Positions 57,910-64,000 of a stretch of DNA of 64,000 nucleotides are shown here, one piece after another. The translations under genes were made by a program, and so were the position numbers. The notes below the pieces were generated by a model. That model did no database searches. It had not been told where the DNA came from and saw only the letters and a program-made list of their open reading frames with translations. The DNA lies in NCBI GenBank assembly GCA_949752745.1, contig OX457031.1, forward strand, positions 45,899,257-45,963,256, read 5' to 3'. Position 1 is the first letter of the stretch. Every line of letters begins with the position of its first letter. The stretch is from Protula sp. h YS-2021. Lineage: Eukaryota > Annelida > Polychaeta > Sabellida > Serpulidae.

Positions 57910-60900
57910 TCACCACATAAGTGACGCGTTCACTTTGCCTTTGCATTTTTGGACTGTGCTGATCAGTTCTTGGAGCTCCGTCCTGACGAAAGCTATACGG
58001 GCCCTGTTGGTTTCGCAGATGTTGACAATTTCGGCCAGTTCGCTTTCTTGTTCAAGAGGAAATAATTCTTTTATGTTGCTACATTTGTCTTCAATTTTGG
58101 CGTCGATTTTACCCAGCATTCCGTCGATGATCGGGCAATCCCGGAGAACCGAAGTGCACACCATAGCGTATTCATTGTTGAATACATTTATGACTTGTTC
58201 TACCTCAATTGGTACCTAAAAACAATACTTCGTTAGATTTTTTTGTATTTTCAAATTTTTCATCCAGAGCATTCAGAAATGTAAAATACTCCCGCAAAAA
58301 GACCTTTCATACAGCGCAAATTAATACGTTTTATGGTGTTAAAACATTTTTCGGAATGGGTAACAAATTTCGAGGTCAGCAACAGCAATTGGTGAAGTTT
58401 TCTGTCTTCAGACAAGTGCCTCTCATCTTTCTGATTCTGCAAAAGACGCCCTTTCCTCCAAGTACAAAACGCCGGATGTTCGATAGCGTCATTTCGACAA
58501 TATTGGTTCAAAATACAATTGAAAACTGATAGGGCTTCTTCGCTGAATGCAAACAACGCTTTTTAGTCCAGCCGACTATCGTCGCTGGGTTACACTCCTC
58601 ACTAGTGTGGAATCTGCTGTCCGTTATGTGTATGTGTGTAAACAATTTTTCAGAATGCTACTCTTCCTATATTTCTTGTCCGATTGTTTTGAAAATCGGA
58701 CACCTCACGAAACTCGCAGAGTGACAATTGGGCTGTTTCCGGGCATCCCCGAGATATTACAGGAAAATGAGATTAGGATACTGAATCCCTGGATATCAAT
58801 TTAAATAGGCATGGGTACCGCGATCAGTTTTCTACTACGTTGTAGCCTGACTACCGTGATACGCACCGCCGTATTTTGTGTGCATTAGAAATGATTAGTA
58901 AATAAAATAATGACGTTTTCCTTTTAGTCTTACTAGTATATATATCTGATCTAGTCATCAATTTAAAAAAAGTTTACATGTATTAAGGTAATTTTTTTCG
59001 TTTTTACTAAACATGGGCTCAGCATTTAAAAAAAGGTTACACAGTTGATTTTTGTATGTGGAGTATATACGCAATTAGAATTTAAACGAGAACCTATTTC
59101 TCAAAGGCGAAATATTAAACCAAAAAATAATATTTTAAAACTAACTTTCTTATTTGAGTAGAATTTTGAAAACTTTTCAGCCTGACTTTGGTTTGCTTTT
59201 CATTTACAGACAAAATAGAGTTGTTTTCAAATTCCGAAACCTTTCTACGAAGCTTTTTTTGCCAGTTCGAAATCTTTCTGGAAAAACATAGCTTGCCACT
59301 AACTCTCTGAAACGGCATTTGCATTTTTGTCACGAAATGAAAACAACTTCTGATCAAGTACTACATATGTGCTGTCACACAAGTAGTAAAGACAAAATGA
59401 CGGACCAGTAAAGAGAAAAAAAAAAAAAAACATTGGCCCCGCAAAACATCAATATACTCTTTGAAAGTCTTCAAATTGCCAACTGTCAATAAATAAAAAT
59501 GTCAAAAAATACGGACATTCCGAAATAAAATATGGTGTACCATGCCGCGGCGAGCGAACGGATATACCGCAATATCAGTAAATACCGCTATCTCGGTTAC
59601 AAACACGTAGAAGATAGTGTTTTTTTCAGAGTGGCTCTACAAACTCGCACACATCTGATCTTAAGCCTTTGTAATACTCTCATTGAATTTAAACAACCAT
59701 GGGGCACTACGTTGGTGCAGGGGAAGATCATAGGGCTGGTGTGCTTTGTATTGGATTCGGGTTAGATAGCGGAACATTTACATATCATTTCTTAATATGA
59801 TAGTGCATTGTCACTCAGTCCGTGTTATAATAACAGATAACTCCCAATCAATCAATCGTCGGCTTTACTAAGCAAGACAGTTTGGATTTAAAAACGAACA
59901 AAGCTGAAAATTGTACTATTTTACTTGGAAGGCATCGAATGGACAACACACTTTGCCGGAAAACTTACTCTGAAAACGAGGTATTTCAAAACGTTCTTGA
60001 CTACAAGACCGTACTTCTCGGCATGAACGTACTATGTGACTATGCAATTAAGACAGGAAAACAAACACATGGCACTATTTCTTTGGTTAGTCCACAACCC
60101 CCCCCCCCCCCCCCCCCCCCCCTCCTTATATACGAGAAAAAAACTTTTAAACAAGCTATAATTTTGTACTAGTCTTCCTGTCAAAATACAAATTCATCAG
60201 TTAAAATGAAAATGTTTCAACAGATTAAAAATCAACCTGGTAATGGGAATTCGTTGTATGATCCAAAGTCACAAAGCCTTCGTTGTCGGTCGCCGTCAGC
60301 TGCAAACCACCCATTGCATGTAGCGCTTGGCGTATTCCTAGAACGCAGTCTTCCAAACTTGGATTCCCAGAATCCAGAAAGCCATTATCTGCACACGACT
60401 GTTTGAATCTTTTCAGCACTAAGTCATAATAGGCTTTATAATCCCCTGTAAAATAAAAAAAGTAATGTATAATATATACTATAATCTCAAAATGTGCAAA
60501 ACATATACGTCTGATGTATATCTGCGGTACGTAGCTATCGAAGACATGCAATCTGTGCAAACGCAATATAATGCGCCCTACAAGAAAATCCATGAACTTT
60601 TCAAGATTTTGATTAAGAAAAAGGGTAACAATCTGATTACCAAAATTATTAAGTCACAAAATGGTTTTGTATCAAGCCAGCGTGAGATTTGCACTAAATA
60701 TATCAAATCAGATTTTAAGGTCCGAGTCAACGGCTGCATTCAAGACGAGCGGCAGCAGACGGCCACACATCAAGTTGTTTGGTATAATGTTTTATACACC
60801 TTACTAAAAACATTTAGCACTTACCAGATCTTTTCAATGGCAAGAAACATCTTTGAAAAAGTTTATCCAACTCCTCCTTGCCTGTCTCACGAAGTGGTTT

Positions 60901-62221
60901 GTATTCCTCTCGTTTGGCTTGGTCAACTTTCTTTTTTACATCTTTTTCTTTCTTCTTTTTAGGCGGCAAACTCTTGGTGAGCAAATGCCTTAAACATATG
61001 GTGATTGGAGTTACCATTTAAAAAAACAAAACAAAGTCAGTCTCAATATGTATGTATTACAATGTTACTACTTTATTCAAAGTGTATAACTCACCTTACT
61101 AACGACTGTATTGCGTGATCCGCTGACCCGTCGCCATCTTTGGCAGAAACCATCACGCTTCCTATAAATCCATGTTCCTCCTCTATTTCTTCCAGCAACT
61201 ATACACACAACAAAGTTTGTGATTATTGTGTTCACTTGGATACAATGAGCTGGTTTACTTGTCCTTGTCCAATAATTTCAAAATATCTCACTGTAAAAAT
61301 CCATTGGTGCTTGGGGTTTTCCAACTTTTTTTCGAAACGCGTTGCAATCTTATCAGTATTAAGACTAACAAATCATATAGGTGAATAATTGTTATAACTC
61401 TTCTTTATTCAACATTCAAGCACATAGTGCAAAATATATTCATACCTTACCTTTACACATTCTGGTTTATTTTCATTGTCCTTGGGAGCTCTTAGGGAAG
61501 AAAAAGGCCTTGATTTTCTTGCTATGTCTTCAGTTTCATTGTCGCTTTCGTCCCTTTCTTTTAAACCCAGTTTTTTCTCCACTTGAGAAATATTTTTTTC
61601 AAATGCATCTTCATCCTTCTCTTCCAGACTTTCAAACCGTAACGACTTTTTCAGCATTTCTGCCTTCATTCGTTCTTCTACTAAATCATATTTGTTTCCC
61701 ACCAGTAGCACAGGAATATTAGTGGGGTCGCATGAATATTCTTCCAGTCTTGTTGCTGTTGATCCGTCTGGAGAACTTTCAGTGACAAATTTAGCAACAG
61801 ATGCCTTGTTAACGAAATCCTGCTTCCATGCACCAGCAAGTTCAATACTGTCGGGATCATTCATGTCTACCACAACAATTGCGGCATCCACATTTCTGAA
61901 ATAAGATGCTCGTAAGTCCATATCTTCGCTTCCAGGAACATCCCATAGTGTAATTGAACTAACTGACTTCTGAGGAATGTTAACAGTTTTTATGGCGTTT
62001 TCAATCACAACTTTACGTGTTTTCTTATATTCATAGTTGAATTGGTTTTTAATATATCTTTGAAATATACTCGACTTCCCCACGCACGGGTCACCAATAA
62101 GTACAATTTTAAAATGAGGAATATTCTTTTTTTCGATGGTAACCCCTATTTTTTCAATGTTGGATGGTTCTTCAACAATCTCTTCGTTTGTAACGGTCGG
62201 CACACTTTCCTTGTTCCCCAT
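57910..62221 (-). CDS. Divergent Rab32-like GTPase with myristoylation motif and C-terminal extension
   Basis: Exons (minus): 62221-61451, 61198-61095, 60988-60825, 60445-60237, 58215-57910; GT-AG junctions and phases agree, giving ~517 aa. GTPase motifs: P-loop GDPCVGKSS (43-51), switch I Thr (YKKT, Thr68), WDVPG (93-97) followed by Ser where Rabs have Gln, NKYD (176-179), SAK (275-277). WKQDF and GFIGSVMVSAKDG resemble Rab32/38. Odd features: MGNKES at the start (N-myristoylation consensus), a ~23-residue insertion before NKYD, a ~78-residue charged insertion between NKYD and SAK, and a ~240-residue C-terminal extension after the GTPase domain starting with a Lys-rich helix. The protein ends ...NASLMW with no CC or CaaX. 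Further exons in the 2-kb intron 4 cannot be excluded. Confidence 0.85.
58565..58805 (+). mobile_element. Hairpin/HINE-like 5' fragment, AGTCCAGCCGAC family
   Basis: The hairpin CCAGCCGAC-TATC-GTCGCTGG is followed by 'gctgtccgttatgtgtatgtgtgtaaac' and one internal-repeat-like segment ('ttgtccgattgttttgaaaatcggac'). It lies in intron 4 of the Rab-like gene. The 3' end was not found. Confidence 0.6.
60103..60122. repeat. Poly(C) tract
   Basis: An uninterrupted run of about 23 C residues beginning at 60099; exact length may be affected by sequencing. Confidence 0.9.
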
Positions 62222-62224
62222 AAT

Positions 62225-62960
62225 TGATCTTTAAATATCATTTAAACTAAATTATTTGTTTATATTAGCAACTGAAGAGAACGGACTAATTGGTGCTTGC
62301 AACTGAGCCTCTTGGGGAACATATCCCGTGTTTCCCGAGACTGCCTCTAATTCTACTTTGAATGATAATAATAATTAATAAATTACATGCACGTAAAACC
62401 CTCCATGGAAAAAGAAAGTTTTGAGTCTCTTTTTGAAAAGTCATAAGGATTCTGTATTTTTAAAATTTCAGGGTGCTAGTTACATAATTTTGGAACCAAG
62501 TCTGGGAAGCGTTGCCACCATATGTATTATAATTCATATTTTCCGGCAACACATATCACAGGTTGAAAAGCGAAGATAGCACGTAGGGGTACATGGTTTG
62601 ATAAGATCCCTGATACATAGGGAGAAGTTTCCTCTACATGTCTTAAAGGTGGTGAGAAATATTTTATACTTAATCCAAAATTCTACCGAAAACAAATGTT
62701 TTGGGTTTTTTTTATAATTGGATGTATATGATAAAATTTAACACGTTGTTGAGACTGCCAGTGGCTTTCCCAGAGACTGAGTCGTCGCAGTGGTTAGAAA
62801 TCTTAAATTTTTTCGTATTGATTGAAGAAAAATAGGCAAGAGGAACACAAAACCATTCTCGGATAAAAAGATAGTGTTTTCCTAAATGTTCATGTTGAGC
62901 CTTATACACACCATTTGTTCACACTATTTTTTAGATGGAGGATAGGTTAGATACATGCCG
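62225..62960. other. Upstream flank of the Rab-like gene
   Basis: The sequence immediately 5' of the Rab-like start codon. No TATA-type core promoter or known motif can be assigned with confidence, and no other gene is recognised. Confidence 0.35.
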
Positions 62961-62963
62961 ATT

Positions 62964-63436
62964 ATCATCCTCCACCGCCCTAGCCGGGGCAGGGGATATA
63001 GAAACGCCTCCTGTCCATCTGTCTGTCCTCCGTCCGCAATCGTCTTTGTCCTGGCGGTTTCTGCGTTACTATTCCTCAGAGATTAATAAAACCCTACAGC
63101 AAGAAAGCATATAACGTGTAGTCGTGCCATGTCCGGTTTTTTTTTTTTTCAAAACATGTAATTTTGGCGATTTTTTTGTTTCAAATTTAGACTTTGTTGT
63201 ATTTGAGACAGGTTTGTCCAGGCTGTATCTTTGTTACTATTCACCTTAGACCGATAAAATCCTACAGGTGGAAAGTATATAAACTGTAGTTGTGCAACAT
63301 TACATTATTTTTGAATTTCTTTAAAAAGTGTAATTTTGGCGATTTTTCACAATTTGGACTTTGTAGTTTGCTCTACCTTAAGGGAAGAAAATATATAGTG
63401 CAGATGAGCGTGGTGGGGGATGCGCAATCTGTTGTA
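62964..63436 (+). mobile_element. Hairpin/HINE-like element, ATCATCCTCCACC family
   Basis: The 5' hairpin CCTCCACCGCCCTAGCCGGGGCAGGGG is followed by ATATAGAAACGCC and CTGTCCATCTGTCTGTCCTCCGTCCGC. Two ~160-bp repeats follow ('gttactattc(c/a)...aataaaa(c)cctacag'), then the distal arm GGTGGGGGATG and the end ATCTGTTGT. Confidence 0.82.
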
Positions 63437-63438
63437 TG

Positions 63439-63471
63439 TTCGCTGGAGGTCTGCAGCAGACCTCCAGCGAA
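63439..63471. repeat. Perfect 33-bp palindrome
   Basis: Two exact 16-nt complementary arms (TTCGCTGGAGGTCTGC and its complement) around a single central A. The arm sequence CAGACCTCCAGCGAA also occurs at about 15618. It is followed by repeated AACGACGC(T)TGC motifs to 63580. Confidence 0.97.
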
Positions 63472-63727
63472 GGATTACCAAAGGCCTGTCGTTTGCTAAC
63501 GACGCTAGTCGGTCGGTCTATTATTAACGACGCTTGCCGATTTATTGACGACGCTTGCAGGTTTATTTTGAACGACGCAAAATGCATAAGATCAACAATA
63601 GTTGGAAAGTGGATGTTCTAAGCCACCTGTGACGTCATAATGACGTCAGACCAAGAGTTCTAAGCCACCTGTCAATCATCGTGATGTTATCAGTCACGTG
63701 ACCTGCCAATCATCATCGGTCATGTGA

Positions 63728-63746
63728 CCCTAACCCTAACCCTATA
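63728..63746. repeat. Short interstitial telomere-type repeat
   Basis: Three consecutive CCCTAA units (GACCCTAACCCTAACCCTAT), the complement of TTAGGG, the usual animal telomere repeat. Confidence 0.85.
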
Positions 63747-63775
63747 TGATGAATGTTTTCCAGAAAATTATCCTT

Positions 63776-63850
63776 ACGTCCCGAGTAGCTCACCTGGTAA
63801 AGCATGGGTCTCGTGGGCGGAAGATTGGTGGTTCGAGCCCACCCATGGGC
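63776..63850 (+). repeat. tRNA-derived repeat head
   Basis: A-box-like GTAGCTCACCTGGTAAAGCA, and B-box GGTTCGAGCCC inside a perfect T-arm (GGTGG-TTCGAGC-CCACC). The acceptor stem pairs poorly (GTCCCGA versus TGGGCA). The flanking sequence repeats downstream. A SINE head is more likely than a functional tRNA, but a scan would settle it. Confidence 0.6.
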
Positions 63851-64000
63851 AACACTTCTACCATCTGTCTATCATACCCTCATAATGACGTCAGACCCCC
63901 CAGGGCATACCATGGGACTCCCCTAGGGTATACCATGGGGCCCCCTAGGCGGCACTTCTACCATCTGTCTATCATACCGTCATAATGACGTCAGACCCCC
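63850..64000. repeat. ~102-bp direct repeat with CRE-like TGACGTCA sites, running off the window
   Basis: CACTTCTACCATCTGTCTATCATACC then TCATAATGACGTCAGACCCCC occurs at 63852 and 63954. Between them are palindromic CATACCATGGG blocks. TGACGTCA also occurs at about 63640. Confidence 0.85.

Noticed and set aside
58260..58556. Minus-strand 98-codon open frame inside intron 4 of the Rab-like gene, possible extra exon
   Set aside because: It looks protein-like, but acceptor/donor positions do not give a compatible phase with exons 4 and 5, which already join in phase 0. cDNA could reinstate it.
59219..59288. Possible 70-bp coiled-coil exon on the minus strand
   Set aside because: Entry phase does not match exon 4, and the other frame has an early stop.
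60465..60962. 165-codon plus-strand open frame overlapping the Rab-like gene
   Set aside because: Its 3' part is antisense to exon 3 of the Rab-like gene, and the rest has no recognisable motif.
63776..63850. Functional tRNA gene
   Set aside because: Good T-arm and B-box but weak acceptor pairing and location in a repeated context. Left as a tRNA-derived repeat.

Overview
The window is animal nuclear DNA: intron-rich genes with canonical GT-AG junctions in a repeat-dense background. The repeats (Polinton, Ty3-type, CR1/jockey-like LINE, pogo and hAT relics, and above all hairpin-plus-(GTCCGTCY)n elements with ~150-180-bp internal repeats) suggest a marine invertebrate, most likely a lophotrochozoan such as a mollusc or brachiopod. 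The phylum is an inference.

Three host genes can be reconstructed by splicing. (1) ALDH9A1-type 4-trimethylaminobutyraldehyde dehydrogenase, + strand, 26835-36006, 11 exons, 516 aa, with the catalytic Asn/Glu/Cys present and a basic, mitochondrial-like N-terminus. (2) NIFK-type nucleolar RRM protein, + strand, 43563-55209, six exons, 327 aa; exon 1 lies 8.4 kb upstream of exon 2. (3) A divergent Rab32-like GTPase, - strand, 62221-57910, at least five exons, ~517 aa, with an N-myristoylation consensus, a long insertion before G5, a C-terminal extension and no prenylation cysteines. NIFK and the GTPase are convergent.

Layout. 1-2 kb: decayed Polinton DNA polymerase (-). 3.2-4.7 kb: 80-bp repeats and a C-rich inverted-repeat element. 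4.7-7.8 kb: nothing recognised. 7.8-9.9 kb: degenerate ACGRGTCGT repeat with a tRNA-like segment. 12.2-13.4 kb: Ty3-type relic (-). 14.8-15.4 kb: LINE tail (+). 15.97-19.08 kb: long foldback element broken by a LINE tail and two hairpin elements. 20.1-21.0 kb: internally deleted pogo element. 21.1-26.5 kb: hairpin elements and satellites. 26.8-36 kb: ALDH9A1. 36.3-43 kb: hairpin elements, a second pogo fragment, a 4.2-kb composite element and an L1-like ORF1 relic. 43.5-55.2 kb: NIFK with many elements in its introns. 55.3-57.9 kb: a hairpin element and unassigned DNA. 57.9-62.2 kb: Rab-like gene. 62.9-64 kb: a hairpin element, a perfect palindrome, interstitial telomere repeats and a tRNA-like repeat.

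The main system is a group of about 20 elements from many sequence-unrelated families with one architecture. A 5' arm forms a short hairpin and is followed by TATAGG-like sequence and a (GTCCGTCY)n tract, then internal tandem repeats. A second copy of the complementary arm comes next, then a small 3' hairpin and a terminal CTTGTT or CTAGTT. This matches the known Helentron-associated (HINE/DINE-1-like) plan, and one copy has an inferable empty site without target duplication. The second notable pattern is in ALDH9A1, where exon-intron junctions at exons 3, 4 and 6 are copied into adjacent minisatellites, producing rows of decoy splice sites.
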